Source: Streptomyces akebiae (GTDB lineage: Bacteria; Actinomycetota; Actinomycetes; Streptomycetales; Streptomycetaceae). Taken from it: 64,000 nt of DNA. This document shows, piece after piece, positions 33,051 to 42,390 of the stretch. The stretch covers positions 1,178,001 through 1,242,000 of the forward strand of contig NZ_CP080647.1 in NCBI RefSeq assembly GCF_019599145.1, written 5' to 3'. Made by a program: the position numbers and the translations under genes. The notes below the pieces were generated by a model, which was not told the origin of the DNA, did no database searches, and worked only from the letters and a program-made list of their open reading frames with translations. The stretch's first letter is position 1. Each line of letters begins with the position of its first letter.

Positions 33051-33989
33051 ATGGGGGCCGGTCACGACCACGGGCACGCGCATCACGCGCCGACCAGCGG
33101 TACGGCCGCGGCGGCGTACCGCGGGCGGCTGCGGATCGCCCTGTCGATCACGCTCACCGTCATGGTGGTCGAGATCGTCGGCGGCGTGCTCGCCGATTCG
33201 CTGGCGCTCATCGCCGACGCGGCGCACATGGCGACGGACGCGGTGGGCCTCGGCATGGCGCTCCTCGCGATCCACTTCGCGAACCGCCCCCCGAGCGGCA
33301 ACCGCACGTTCGGATACGCCCGCGCCGAGATACTCGCGGCGCTCGCCAACTGCCTGCTGCTGCTCGGCGTCGGCGGCTATGTGCTGTACGAGGCGATCCA
33401 GCGGTTCGTCACACCGGTCGGGACCGAGGGCGGACTGACCGTCGTCTTCGGCGCGATCGGTCTGGTCGCGAACATGATCTCGCTGACCCTGCTGATGCGG
33501 GGCCAGAAGGAGAGCCTGAACGTCCGGGGCGCCTTCCTGGAGGTGGCCGCGGACGCGCTCGGTTCGTTGGCGGTGATCATCTCGGCGACGGTCATCCTGC
33601 TCACCGGCTGGCAGGCCGCCGACCCGATCGCCTCACTCGTCATCGGTCTGATGATCGTCCCGCGTACGGTGAAGCTGCTGCGCGAGACCCTCGACGTGCT
33701 GTTGGAGGCGGCCCCGAAGAACGTCGACATGGCCGAGGTACGGGCCCACATACTGGCGCTGCCGGGCGTGGAGGACGTCCACGATCTGCACGCCTGGACC
33801 ATCACCTCCGGCATGCCGGTGCTCTCCGCCCACGTGGTGGTCAGCTCGGACACGCTGGACTCCATCGGCCACGAGAAGATGCTGCACGACCTCCAGGGCT
33901 GCATCGGCGACCACTTCGACGTCGAGCACTGCACCTTCCAGCTGGAGCCGGGCGGCCACGCGGAACACGAGGCGAAGCTGTGTCACTGA
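33051..33989 (+). CDS. zitB: Zinc efflux CDF transporter
   Basis: A 312-residue cation diffusion facilitator. The N-terminus is His-rich (GHDHGHAHHAP). Six membrane helices follow, with transport-site motifs ADSLALIADAAHMATD in helix II and EVAADALGS in helix V, the Zn/Co/Cd pattern HxxxD and DxxxD. The C-terminal cytoplasmic domain (about 215-305) carries VEDVHDLHAW. It exports zinc by proton exchange. ATG 33051 is chosen over a GTG 45 nt upstream because the His-rich start is typical. A Zur-like site lies upstream and idi is nearby, as in S. coelicolor. Confidence 0.92.
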   Translation: MGAGHDHGHAHHAPTSGTAAAAYRGRLRIALSITLTVMVVEIVGGVLADSLALIADAAHMATDAVGLGMALLAIHFANRPPSGNRTFGYARAEILAALANCLLLLGVGGYVLYEAIQRFVTPVGTEGGLTVVFGAIGLVANMISLTLLMRGQKESLNVRGAFLEVAADALGSLAVIISATVILLTGWQAADPIASLVIGLMIVPRTVKLLRETLDVLLEAAPKNVDMAEVRAHILALPGVEDVHDLHAWTITSGMPVLSAHVVVSSDTLDSIGHEKMLHDLQGCIGDHFDVEHCTFQLEPGGHAEHEAKLCH

Positions 33990-34498
33990 CCACCGACTGG
34001 ACCACGCGACCGGAGACGTCCGCCGACCGCGAGGGGGTGTACGGCGTCAACGCCGCCGCCTTCGAGACCGACGCCGAGGCCAGACTGGTCGACGCGCTGC
34101 GCGAGGACCCCGGCGCATGGCTGCCGGACCTGTCGTACGTCGCCGAGGCCCCGGACGGCACGATCGCGGCGTACGCGCTGATCACCCGCTGCCATGTCGA
34201 CGAGGTGCCCGCGCTGGCACTGGCCCCCGTCGCGGTGCTGCCGGACCATCAGCGGCAGGGGGCGGGAGCGGCCGTCGTACGCGCGGTGCTGGAGGCGGCA
34301 CGCGCGCGTCGGGAGCGGCTCGTCCTCGTCCTGGGGCACCCCGAGTACTACCCGCGCTTCGGCTTCGTGCGTGCGTCCGAGTACGGCATCCGGCCGGGAT
34401 TCGAGGTGCCGGACGAGGCGATGATGGCGCTGGTCCTGGACGGTTCCGCGGCGGTGGCTCCCGGCACCATCAGGTATCCGGCGGCCTTCGGGGTCTGA
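33980..34498 (+). CDS. GNAT-family N-acetyltransferase
   Basis: A 172-residue acetyltransferase. The acetyl-CoA-binding segment is LAPVAVLPDHQRQGAGAAVVRAVL (R/Q-x2-G-x-A), followed by VLGHPEYYPRFGF, typical of the YhbS-like GNAT subgroup. The acceptor is unknown. The start is GTG 33980, overlapping the zitB stop by 10 nt, so it is co-translated with the zinc exporter. Confidence 0.87.
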   Translation: MSLTTDWTTRPETSADREGVYGVNAAAFETDAEARLVDALREDPGAWLPDLSYVAEAPDGTIAAYALITRCHVDEVPALALAPVAVLPDHQRQGAGAAVVRAVLEAARARRERLVLVLGHPEYYPRFGFVRASEYGIRPGFEVPDEAMMALVLDGSAAVAPGTIRYPAAFGV

Positions 34499-34623
34499 CA
34501 CACACGTCGTAGGTGTCTTCGGCAGGGGTGTGCGGGTAGGACATGCGGGTCTACCGCGAAGTGCCGGGAGCGCCGGTTTCGTGCGGCAGACTTGAGGCTC
34601 GAAGAACGAGGCGAAGGATGGGC

Positions 34624-35217
34624 ATGCCGATCACACCTGCCACCGCGATGCACAGTCCCGAGAACGGCACCACGGAAGCGATCCTGCTGGAGCTGGTCGA
34701 CGAGGACGGCACCACGATCGGCACCGCGGAGAAGCTGGCCGCTCATCAACCGCCCGGTCAACTGCACAGGGCGTTCTCCGTCTTCCTCTTCGACGAGCGC
34801 GGGCGGCTGCTGCTGCAGCAGCGGGCCCTCGGCAAGTACCACTCCCCCGGCGTCTGGTCGAACACCTGCTGCGGCCACCCCTACCCGGGCGAGTCCCCCT
34901 TCGCGGCGGCCGCGCGGCGGACGCACGAGGAGCTGGGGGTCTCCCCGGCGCTGCTCGGCGAGGCGGGCACGGTCCGCTACAACCACCCGGACCCGGACTC
35001 GGGCCTGGTGGAGCAGGAGTTCAACCACCTGTTCGTCGGGCTGCTGCAGTCCCCGCTCCGGCCGGACCCGGACGAGGTCGGGGACACCGCGTTCGTCACC
35101 CCGGCCGAGCTGGCGGAGCGGCATGCCAAGGACCCGTTCTCGGCCTGGTTCATGACGGTCCTGGACGCGGCGCGGCCGGCGGTCAGGGAGCTGACGGGGC
35201 CGGCCGCGGGCTGGTGA
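34624..35217 (+). CDS. idi: Isopentenyl-diphosphate delta-isomerase, type 1
   Basis: A 197-residue Nudix-fold isomerase interconverting IPP and DMAPP. The catalytic Cys is in SNTCCGHPYPGE and the catalytic Glu in LVEQEFNHLF; ARRTHEELG is the Nudix-like Glu helix. ATG 34624 has AAGGA 5 nt upstream; an ATG 6 nt earlier is less well spaced. Located apart from the hopanoid operon but in the same neighbourhood, it balances precursors for farnesyl diphosphate. Confidence 0.95.
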   Translation: MPITPATAMHSPENGTTEAILLELVDEDGTTIGTAEKLAAHQPPGQLHRAFSVFLFDERGRLLLQQRALGKYHSPGVWSNTCCGHPYPGESPFAAAARRTHEELGVSPALLGEAGTVRYNHPDPDSGLVEQEFNHLFVGLLQSPLRPDPDEVGDTAFVTPAELAERHAKDPFSAWFMTVLDAARPAVRELTGPAAGW

Positions 35218-35247
35218 CCGCGGCCTTCGGCCCGGGGCCGGTGCCCC

Positions 35248-35763
35248 TCACCCCTGGATCAGATGTGCGGGCTTGAGCGGCACGGCGACCCAGACCACCT
35301 TGCCTCCGCTCGCGGTGTGCTCCACGTCGCAGACCCCGCCCGCCTCCAGGGTGATCTCCCGCACCAGGAGCAGACCACGGCCGCCCAGCCGGCCGTGGTC
35401 GGTCTCCAGGGCGGTCGGGCGGTAGGGGTGGTTGTCCTCCACCGAGACCCGCACCCACTCGGCTGCGACGGCGACCTCGACGGCGAGCGTGGGCGACAGG
35501 AGCGCCGCGTGTTTCACGGCGTTGGTCACCAGCTCGGAGACGATCAGCAGGAGCCCCTGGACGAGGTCGTCCGAGATCGGCACGCCCTGGCGGGCGAGCA
35601 GGTCCCGGACGGCGCGCCGCGCCTGCGGCACCGAGGCGTCGACCGCGGCCGCGGTGAACCGCCAGACCCCTTCGTAAGGCAGCGGCTCCGGCGGCCTCGG
35701 GTCGTCGGGGCCGTGCCCGCCGCCGTCAGGGCGTGGGTCGCTCCCGCGCCCTTGGTCGTCCAT
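35248..35763 (-). CDS. ATP-binding anti-sigma/regulatory kinase (SpoIIAB/RsbW-like)
   Basis: A 171-residue protein with a single HATPase_c (GHKL) domain. The N box is LLIVSELVTNAVKHA, the G1 box VSVEDNHP (degenerate DNG), and the G2 box GRLGGRGLLLVREI. There is no phospho-acceptor domain. Streptomyces have many such proteins, which bind sigma factors or anti-anti-sigma factors. No sigma or antagonist gene is adjacent, so the partner is unknown. Start at ATG 35763, with AAGGGTGG upstream; an in-frame GTG at 35799 is possible. Convergent with idi. Confidence 0.85.
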   Translation of the reverse strand: MDDQGRGSDPRPDGGGHGPDDPRPPEPLPYEGVWRFTAAAVDASVPQARRAVRDLLARQGVPISDDLVQGLLLIVSELVTNAVKHAALLSPTLAVEVAVAAEWVRVSVEDNHPYRPTALETDHGRLGGRGLLLVREITLEAGGVCDVEHTASGGKVVWVAVPLKPAHLIQG

Positions 35764-36025
35764 GGTCCGGTCGCCACCCTTGCGCTCGATTGTCACCACA
35801 TGTCGAGTGTTGGTAACGCGACGCCGCGCGCGGAGAACTGAACAGAAGTCAGCGTGTATCGGCGACTTTCGGATCGCTCGTGAGCGATTCAGTCGGGCAC
35901 ATGACAGCGTTTTATCGAGCTACGCCGCTTTCAGAACTATTCGGGTTGTACGGGTTGGACGCCCCTCTCGCCCGCTTCCTCCCCCGGCCCCTCACTCTGC
36001 GTGAATCACCCGGAGGGCGAGTGGC

Positions 36026-36031
36026 TAGCAT
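36026..36031 (+). promoter_or_regulatory. -10 element close to enoyl-CoA hydratase start
   Basis: TAGCAT ends 7 nt before ATG 36039, predicting a leaderless or near-leaderless transcript. A further dyad ATCGCTC/GAGCGAT lies at 35873-35888 in the divergent region. Confidence 0.4.
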
Positions 36032-36038
36032 CCGGGGC

Positions 36039-36782
36039 ATGGAGCCTCAACTGCTGGACACCGTCGCCGACGGGATCGCGACCGTCGTCATCCACCACCC
36101 CGCCAAGCGCAACGCCATGACGGCCGGGATGTGGCGAGCGCTGCCGCCGCTGCTCGACCGGCTGGCCGCCGACCCCGGGGTACGGGCACTGGTGCTCACC
36201 GGGGAGGGCGGGACGTTCTGCGCGGGGGCCGACATCTCCACCCTGCGAGGGGCCCCGGAGGAGGCACAGGAACTGGCGGGCCTCGCCGAGGAGGCCCTGG
36301 CCGCCTTCCCGAAGCCGACCCTCGCGGCGATCCGGGGGCACTGCGTGGGCGGCGGCGCGCAGCTGGCGGCGGCCTGCGATCTGCGGTTCGCGCGGGAGGG
36401 AGCGCTGTTCGGGATCACCCCGGCGAAGCTGGGGCTCGTCTACCCCGCTTCCTCCACCCGCCGGCTGGTGTCGCTGGTCGGGCCGAGCACCGCCAAGTAC
36501 CTGCTGTTCTCGGGAGAGTTGATCGATACGGAGCGGGCGCTGCGCACGGGGCTGGTGGACGAGGTGCTGCGCGCCGGTGAACTCGCGGAACGGGTGGCGG
36601 AGTTCACCCGGATACTGGTCTCGCGCTCGCGGCTGACGCAGACGGCGGCCAAGGAGTTCGCGAACGGCCGCACCGACCGCGACGCCCACTGGGCCGAGCA
36701 GGCGCGGGGCAGCGGCGACACCGCGGAGGGCGTCGCCGCGTTCCTGGAGCGCAGACGGCCCCGGTTCACCTGGTCGGCGTGA
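36039..36782 (+). CDS. Enoyl-CoA hydratase/isomerase
   Basis: A 247-residue crotonase-family protein. The oxyanion-hole segments are HPAKRNAMTAGMW and FCAGADIS (acyl-CoA binding) and GHCVGGGAQLAAACDLRFA. The position normally holding the first catalytic Glu of hydratases falls in GGAQLAAACD, where no Glu is evident, so it may be an isomerase, hydrolase or decarboxylase rather than a hydratase. ATG 36039 is chosen for alignment of the crotonase start; the frame runs 53 codons further upstream without support. Confidence 0.85.
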   Translation: MEPQLLDTVADGIATVVIHHPAKRNAMTAGMWRALPPLLDRLAADPGVRALVLTGEGGTFCAGADISTLRGAPEEAQELAGLAEEALAAFPKPTLAAIRGHCVGGGAQLAAACDLRFAREGALFGITPAKLGLVYPASSTRRLVSLVGPSTAKYLLFSGELIDTERALRTGLVDEVLRAGELAERVAEFTRILVSRSRLTQTAAKEFANGRTDRDAHWAEQARGSGDTAEGVAAFLERRRPRFTWSA

Positions 36783-36800
36783 GGGCCGCGCCGAGGGCGG

Positions 36801-37436
36801 TCACATCAGGGCGAAGCGGCTGTTGGTGCGGAACTCCTCCACGAGGTGGGCGGGCGCCTTGTGCGGGGCGCCGACGTCGTAGGGCGGCTGGGGGTCGTAC
36901 TCGATCATCAGCTGTACGGCCTGGGCGTGTTCGTCGCCCGCGATCCGACCGATCAGGGTCAGGCCCATGTCGATGCCGGAGGAGACCCCGGCCGCGGTGG
37001 CGTACTTGCCGTCGATGACGACCCGCTCCCCCGTCGGCTCGGCGCCGTACTGCTTCAGGAAGTCCAGCGCCAGCCAGTGGGAGGTGGCCCGGCGGCCTTC
37101 GAGGAGCCCCGCGCCGGCCAGGATCAGGGAGCCGGTGCACACGGAGGTCGTCCAGGTGCTCGTGCGGTCGGCCGTGCGCAGCCAGTCGAAGAGGGTCTCG
37201 TTCTCCATCTGCTCGAACTGGCCGGGGCCGCCCGGCACCACGACGACGTCGGGACTCGGGACCTCGGCGAGCGTCCTGTCGGCGGTGAGCGCGAGGGCGC
37301 GGGTGTCGGAGCGGACGGGGCCGCGCTCCTCGGCGACGAAGACGAGTTCGGCGTCGGGCAGACGGCCGAGGGTCTCGTAGGGGCCGACGGCGTCCAGGGC
37401 GGTGAAGCGGTCGAAGAGAACGATGGCGATCTGCAT
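36801..37436 (-). CDS. DJ-1/PfpI-family protein
   Basis: A 211-residue class I glutamine-amidotransferase-like protein. The nucleophile-elbow Cys is in SVCTGSLILAGAGLL with the preceding FE..P..GQFE segment and a His in RRATSHWLALDF. Relatives include isonitrile hydratases and GlxA-like sensors. AAAGGAAAC precedes ATG 37436. It follows the GlxA-family regulator after 10 nt, so the two should be co-expressed, with similar DJ-1 domains acting on related molecules. Confidence 0.87.
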   Translation of the reverse strand: MQIAIVLFDRFTALDAVGPYETLGRLPDAELVFVAEERGPVRSDTRALALTADRTLAEVPSPDVVVVPGGPGQFEQMENETLFDWLRTADRTSTWTTSVCTGSLILAGAGLLEGRRATSHWLALDFLKQYGAEPTGERVVIDGKYATAAGVSSGIDMGLTLIGRIAGDEHAQAVQLMIEYDPQPPYDVGAPHKAPAHLVEEFRTNSRFALM

Positions 37437-37446
37437 CGGTTTCCTT

Positions 37447-38418
37447 TCAGCGGATGCGGGCGGGGGCCGGGACTGCGGCCGGACGGAAGCGGCGGCGGTA
37501 CTCCGCCGGGGAGGTGGCGAGCGCCTTCACGAAGGCGCGGCGCATGGCCTCGGCGGTGCCGTAGCCGCAGGCGCGGGAGATCTCCTCCACTCCGTCGGAG
37601 GTGTCCTCCAGGAGGCGGCGGGCGTGTTCGAGGCGGACGCGGTCGACGTACCGGCCCGGGGTCATGCCCGTCTCGGCCCGGAAGGCACGGGCGAAGTGGC
37701 GGGGCGAGAGGCGCGCGCGGGCGGCCAGGTGGTCGACGCTCAGGTCGTCGCCGGGATGCTCGGTGATCCATCGCTGGACCTCGCGGAGCGGTTCCCGTTG
37801 TGCGGTCTGGGCTGCGAGCTGGGCGCTGAACTGGGCCTGGTTGCCCGGGCGGCGCAGGAAGACGACGAGCTGGCGGGCGATGTCGAGGGCGGCCTCGCGG
37901 CCGATGTCCTCCTCGACGAGCGCGAGGGCGAGGTCGATGCCGGAGGTGACGCCGGCGGAGGTGGCGACATGGCCGTCGCGGACGTAGATGGGGTCGGGGT
38001 CGACCTCGATCGCCGGGTGGTGGCGGGCCAGTGTGTCGCAGTACGCCCAGTGGGTGGTCGCCCGGCGGCCGTCCAGGAAACCCGCCTCGGCGAGCAGGAT
38101 GGCGCCGGTGCAGACCGAGACCAGGCGGTCCGCACTCGGGCCGTGCTCGCGCAGCCAGTCGACGACCTCGGGAGCCGGGTTCCGCGTACCCCGGCCGCCC
38201 GGGACGAGCAGGGTGTGCGGGGCGGGGGCGGTGGCGAGGGTGTGGTCCGGGACGAGGGTGAGGCCGCTGGAGGTCCGTACGGGTGTGCCGTCCAGGGAGG
38301 CCGTGCTGATGCGGTAGGTCCCCGGGGTGTGCTGCTCGGCACCGGCGAAGACCTCCAGCGGACCGGTGACGTCGAGGCTCTGCACGTCGTCGAAGAGGAC
38401 GACCAGGACAGTTCGCAT
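37447..38418 (-). CDS. GlxA-family regulator (DJ-1 domain plus AraC helix-turn-helix)
   Basis: A 323-residue regulator. Residues 1 to about 185 are a DJ-1/PfpI domain with Cys in VSVCTGAILLAEAGFL, and residues about 215-315 are an AraC/XylS DNA-binding domain with LSVDHLAARARLSPRHFARAF and EISRACGYGTAEAMRRAF. ATG 38418 begins MRTVLVVLFDDVQSLDV, the typical family start; the frame extends upstream without support. Likely controls itself and the DJ-1 gene behind it. Confidence 0.88.
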   Translation of the reverse strand: MRTVLVVLFDDVQSLDVTGPLEVFAGAEQHTPGTYRISTASLDGTPVRTSSGLTLVPDHTLATAPAPHTLLVPGGRGTRNPAPEVVDWLREHGPSADRLVSVCTGAILLAEAGFLDGRRATTHWAYCDTLARHHPAIEVDPDPIYVRDGHVATSAGVTSGIDLALALVEEDIGREAALDIARQLVVFLRRPGNQAQFSAQLAAQTAQREPLREVQRWITEHPGDDLSVDHLAARARLSPRHFARAFRAETGMTPGRYVDRVRLEHARRLLEDTSDGVEEISRACGYGTAEAMRRAFVKALATSPAEYRRRFRPAAVPAPARIR

Positions 38419-38541
38419 GCCTTCGATTCTTGGGCGGCCGGACCATGACCGCAATGACGAGTACCCCACCTTTCCTGCCATCGTGGGAGGTGAGCGAGGC
38501 CGCCACCCCCTGGCGTACCAACCAGTCGGTAACCTGCGGGT

Positions 38542-39408
38542 ATGACCTCTTCCCTTCCGGAGCGCGCCGGGCGGCGCTGCCACAGCCTCCTCAATCCGTT
38601 CCACTCCGCGCACTACTTCTCGCCGGACCTCGGGCGGGAGCTGGCCGCCGTGGGGATCGACGACCCGAAAGCGGCGTACTTCGCCGTACGGGCCGCCGCC
38701 CTGGGCGGCGTCGGAGCGGGTGTCGTGACGGCCACGTTCTTCAACTTCCGTCACGAGCTGGTGGCGGAGCACGTGCCCGCCGTGTGGGAGACGGCGTCGC
38801 CGTCCGTGGTGCTGGCGGCCCGCGAGCGTGCCGTGGACGCCACGCTGCGACGACTGCTCGGCGAGGAGCTGCTCGCCTCCGAGGAGGTCGCCGAGGCGGC
38901 GGAGCTGGCGCTGCGCGCCACGGAGGCGTGCGTGCGGACCGCGCGCCCCTTGTACGCCGCGCACGCCGATCTGCCCGTACCCGAGCGCCCTCATCTCGCG
39001 CTCTGGCACGCGGCCACCCTGCTGCGCGAGCACCGGGGCGATGGACATCTCGCGGTGCTCCTCGACGCCGGTCTCGACCCGGTCGAGGCCCTGGCCAGCC
39101 ACGCCGCGACAGGGAAGGGCATGTCCCCGAAGTGGGCCACCACCACGCGCGGCTGGACACGGGACGAGTGGGACGCCGCGAGCGCCCGGCTCCGGCAGCG
39201 CGGGCTGCTCGACACCGAGGGCGGACTGACGGAGTCGGGCGTGGCCCTGCGCAGGAAGATCGAGGACGCGACGGACCGTCTGGACCTGGCCCCGTACGAG
39301 CGTCTGGGCGCGGCCGGGGTGGAGCGGCTCACCGAGCTGATGACCGGCCTGGTCACGACGATGCTCGGCGCGGGGGCGTTCCCGGCGGGGATGATCGGCA
39401 AGAGCTGA
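38542..39408 (+). CDS. SCO6745-family protein
   Basis: A 288-residue soluble, mostly alpha-helical protein, rich in Ala, Leu and Glu. It begins with a short segment (RRCHSLLNPFHSAHYFSPDL) and contains a winged-helix-like region near residues 195-235 (W.RDEWDAASARLRQRGLLD...GG.LTE.G). From memory this matches the Streptomyces SCO6745 family; function is unknown. TAACCT at 38530-38535 ends 6 nt before the ATG, so the transcript may be leaderless. It is divergent from the GlxA-family gene. Confidence 0.8.
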   Translation: MTSSLPERAGRRCHSLLNPFHSAHYFSPDLGRELAAVGIDDPKAAYFAVRAAALGGVGAGVVTATFFNFRHELVAEHVPAVWETASPSVVLAARERAVDATLRRLLGEELLASEEVAEAAELALRATEACVRTARPLYAAHADLPVPERPHLALWHAATLLREHRGDGHLAVLLDAGLDPVEALASHAATGKGMSPKWATTTRGWTRDEWDAASARLRQRGLLDTEGGLTESGVALRRKIEDATDRLDLAPYERLGAAGVERLTELMTGLVTTMLGAGAFPAGMIGKS

Positions 39409-39494
39409 GCACGGACGGTACAGGCATGAACGGCGCCGGGCGCGGTACCCGGTCGTTCCTGGCCCACCCAGCCGGGAGACGAAAGGGGAAGTAC

Positions 39495-39638
39495 GTGTTC
39501 CGTGCGATCGCAGACGTGTTGCGGCAGATCGGTGGGGCCATTGCGACGGTGGTCACGCTGCCGTTCCGGGCTGTGGCCCGGCTCTTCGGGGGCGCGTCGA
39601 GTTCGACGCGCCGCACCGGGCGGGCCCGCCGGGCCTGA
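39495..39638 (+). CDS. LPFR-motif small protein
   Basis: A 47-residue protein starting at GTG 39495 with AAAGGGGAA upstream. It has an amphipathic or hydrophobic helix ([18 protein letters not shown]) followed by [10 protein letters not shown] and a basic tail. This is the LPFR small-protein pattern seen in Streptomyces. It may associate with the membrane; function is unknown. A longer reading from 39426 lacks support. A strong terminator follows. Confidence 0.72.
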   Translation: MFRAIADVLRQIGGAIATVVTLPFRAVARLFGGASSSTRRTGRARRA

Positions 39639-39659
39639 GGACGGCCAGGCCTTCGATCA

Positions 39660-39697
39660 CCGGGGAGCCGGACGCGTGGTCGCGTCCGGCTCCCCGG
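39660..39697 (+). terminator. Strong hairpin terminator after the LPFR gene
   Basis: Perfect 17-bp arms (39660-39676 and 39681-39697) with a TGGT loop, 21 nt after the stop codon and about 100 bp before tex. Confidence 0.8.
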
Positions 39698-39795
39698 CTG
39701 TCCCGGATCCGCGCGTTTCCCTCCCTGGGCCCCCGTTGTCCGTGCCACCTGCCACAATTGCCGCGCAACCTCAGTGGAGAAGGCGGTACGGGATC

Positions 39796-42198
39796 GTGAC
39801 GACACCCGAGTCCATCGACGTAGGGTCCATCGAAAGCAGGATCGCCGAGGAGCTCGGCGTACGGGAGCGGCAGGTCAGGGCCGCGGTGGAGCTGCTCGAC
39901 GGCGGTTCGACCGTGCCCTTCATCGCCCGCTACCGCAAGGAAGCGACCGAGATGCTCGACGACGCGCAGCTGCGCACGCTCGAGGAGCGGCTGCGCTATC
40001 TGCGGGAGCTGGAGGAGCGGCGGACCGCCATCCTCGACTCGGTGCGCGAGCAGGGCAAGTTGACCCCCGAGGTCGAGAGCCGGATCCGCGGCGCCGAGAC
40101 CAAGGCCCGCCTGGAGGACATCTACCTCCCCTTCAAGCCCAAGCGTCGCACCAAGGCGCAGATCGCCCGCGAGGCCGGCCTCGAACCGCTGGCCGACGGC
40201 CTGCTCGGCGACCCGACCGTCGAGCCGCTGGCCGCCGCCGCGGCGTTCGTGGACGCCGACAAGGGCGTCGCCGACCCGCAGGCCGCCCTGGACGGCGCCC
40301 GGGCGATCCTCACCGAGCGGTTCTCCGAGGACGCCGACCTGATCGGCGAGCTGCGCGAGCGCATGTGGGTACGGGGCCGGCTCGCCGCCAAGGTCAAGGA
40401 GGGCAAGGAGGACGCGGGCGCCAAGTTCGCCGACTACTTCGACTTCGCCGAGCCGTTCACCGAGCTGCCCTCCCACCGCATCCTGGCGATGCTGCGCGGC
40501 GAGAAGGAGGACGTCCTCGATCTCGTCCTGGAGCCGGAGGAGCCCTCCGAGCAGCCCGGCCCCTCGTCGTACGAGGGGATCGTCGCGCATCGCTTCCAGA
40601 TCGCCGACCGGGGCCGGCCCGGCGACAAGTGGCTGACGGACACCGTCCGTTGGGCCTGGCGGACCCGCATCCTCGTCCACCTCGGCATCGACCTGCGGCT
40701 GCGGCTGCGGACCGCCGCCGAGGACGAGGCGGTGAACGTGTTCGCGGCGAACCTCCGCGACCTCCTCCTCGCCGCTCCGGCCGGGACGCGCGCCACATTG
40801 GGCCTGGACCCCGGCTTCCGTACGGGCGTGAAGGTCGCCGTGGTGGACGCCACCGGCAAGGTCGTCGCCACCGACGTCATCTATCCGCACGTCCCGGCCA
40901 ACAAGTGGGACGAGGCCATCGCCAAGCTGGCGCGCCTGGCCAAGGAGCACGCGGTCGAGCTGATCGCGATCGGCAACGGCACGGCGTCCCGCGAGACCGA
41001 CAAGCTCGCCGGTGAACTGATCACCCGGCACCCGGAGTTGAAGCTCACCAAGGTGATGGTGTCCGAGGCCGGCGCCTCGGTGTACTCGGCGTCGGCGTTC
41101 GCCTCGCAGGAGCTGCCCGGGATGGACGTCTCGCTGCGCGGCGCCGTCTCGATCGCGCGCCGTCTCCAGGACCCGCTCGCCGAGCTGGTGAAGATCGACC
41201 CCAAGTCGATCGGTGTCGGGCAGTACCAGCACGACCTGTCCGAGGTGAAGCTGTCGCGTTCGCTGGACGCGGTGGTCGAGGACTGTGTGAACGGCGTGGG
41301 CGTGGACGTGAACACGGCCTCCGCGCCGCTGCTGTCCCGAGTCTCCGGCATCTCCTCCGGACTCGCCGAGAACATCGTGGCCCACCGCGACGCCAACGGC
41401 CCCTTCACCTCGCGTTCCGAGCTGAAGGGCGTGGCGCGGCTCGGCCCCAAGGCGTACGAGCAGTGCGCGGGCTTCCTGCGGATCCGGGGCGGCTCGGACC
41501 CGCTGGACGCCTCCAGCGTGCACCCGGAGGCGTACCCGGTGGTGCGCCGGATGGTGAAGACGGCGGGCAGCGAGGTCGCGGCGCTGATCGGCAACACGAG
41601 TGTGCTGCGGTCGCTGAAGCCCGGGGACTTCGTGGACGAGACCTTCGGTCTGCCGACGGTGACGGACATCCTCAAGGAACTGGAGAAGCCGGGTCGGGAC
41701 CCTCGGCCGGCCTTCAAGACGGCCACCTTCAAGGAGGGCGTGGAGAAGATCTCCGACCTGGAGGCCGGGATGGTCCTGGAGGGGGTCGTGACGAACGTCG
41801 CGGCCTTCGGGGCGTTCATCGACGTCGGTGTCCACCAGGACGGGCTGGCGCACGTCTCCGCCCTGTCCCGGACGTTCGTCAAGGATCCGCGTGATGTGGT
41901 GAAGCCCGGGGACATCGTGAAGGTGAAGGTGCTCGATGTCGACATCCCGCGGAAGCGGATCTCGCTGACGCTGCGGTTGGACGACGAGGCCGCGCCCAAG
42001 GGGCAGGGTGGCGGGCAGGGGCAGTCCGGTGGTGGGGGCGGTCGGCCGCAGCGGGGAGCCCGTGGGGGGCAGCCGCCTCGGCAGCAGGGGCGTGGGGGTG
42101 GTGGCGGTTCCCGGCAGGGGGGTGGCGCGGCTCCGGCCAACAGTGCGATGGCGGATGCCTTGCGGCGGGCTGGGTTGGTGGACAAGAAGCGCGGCTGA
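39796..42198 (+). CDS. tex: Tex-family RNA-binding transcription accessory protein
   Basis: An 800-residue Tex protein. The N-terminal helical region ([21 protein letters not shown]) is followed by a YqgF-like nuclease fold ([20 protein letters not shown]), helix-hairpin-helix repeats ([15 protein letters not shown]..) and an S1 domain at about 650-725 ([27 protein letters not shown]). The last 60 residues are a Gly/Gln/Arg-rich low-complexity tail, longer than in many Tex proteins. It binds nucleic acid and associates with transcription or translation. GTG 39796 is the best start; the frame extends through the LPFR region without support. Confidence 0.93.
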   Translation: MTTPESIDVGSIESRIAEELGVRERQVRAAVELLDGGSTVPFIARYRKEATEMLDDAQLRTLEERLRYLRELEERRTAILDSVREQGKLTPEVESRIRGAETKARLEDIYLPFKPKRRTKAQIAREAGLEPLADGLLGDPTVEPLAAAAAFVDADKGVADPQAALDGARAILTERFSEDADLIGELRERMWVRGRLAAKVKEGKEDAGAKFADYFDFAEPFTELPSHRILAMLRGEKEDVLDLVLEPEEPSEQPGPSSYEGIVAHRFQIADRGRPGDKWLTDTVRWAWRTRILVHLGIDLRLRLRTAAEDEAVNVFAANLRDLLLAAPAGTRATLGLDPGFRTGVKVAVVDATGKVVATDVIYPHVPANKWDEAIAKLARLAKEHAVELIAIGNGTASRETDKLAGELITRHPELKLTKVMVSEAGASVYSASAFASQELPGMDVSLRGAVSIARRLQDPLAELVKIDPKSIGVGQYQHDLSEVKLSRSLDAVVEDCVNGVGVDVNTASAPLLSRVSGISSGLAENIVAHRDANGPFTSRSELKGVARLGPKAYEQCAGFLRIRGGSDPLDASSVHPEAYPVVRRMVKTAGSEVAALIGNTSVLRSLKPGDFVDETFGLPTVTDILKELEKPGRDPRPAFKTATFKEGVEKISDLEAGMVLEGVVTNVAAFGAFIDVGVHQDGLAHVSALSRTFVKDPRDVVKPGDIVKVKVLDVDIPRKRISLTLRLDDEAAPKGQGGGQGQSGGGGGRPQRGARGGQPPRQQGRGGGGGSRQGGGAAPANSAMADALRRAGLVDKKRG

Positions 42199-42247
42199 GG
42201 GTGTCGGCGGGGGCTTTTCTCGCCCCCGCCGCCCCTGCCCGTCCTCA

Positions 42248-42355
42248 AGGGGCTGTGCCCCTTCGACCCCCAGGTGTGGGTCCGGTGAGGGCTGGTCGCG
42301 CAGTTCCCCGCGCCCCTGGGGGAAGCAGGGGCTGCGGCCTGCCTCCCCCAGGGGC
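42248..42355. repeat. Hairpin-rich intergenic region with dispersed motif
   Basis: Between convergent tex and the ABC-F gene there are AAGGGGC/GCCCCTT (42248-42264), the dispersed motif CGCAGTTCCCCGCGCCCC at about 42299-42316, and a long hairpin with 12-bp outer arms (42312-42323 and 42344-42355). It probably terminates both genes. The motif recurs in inverse orientation at 54592-54612. Confidence 0.65.
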
Positions 42356-42390
42356 GAAAGGGCCGTAGGCCCATCAAAAGGCGGATGTCC

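Noticed and set aside
39426..39494. Longer N-terminus for the LPFR small protein from ATG 39426
   Set aside because: The extension is not hydrophobic or family-like, and GTG 39495 has a much better ribosome binding site.
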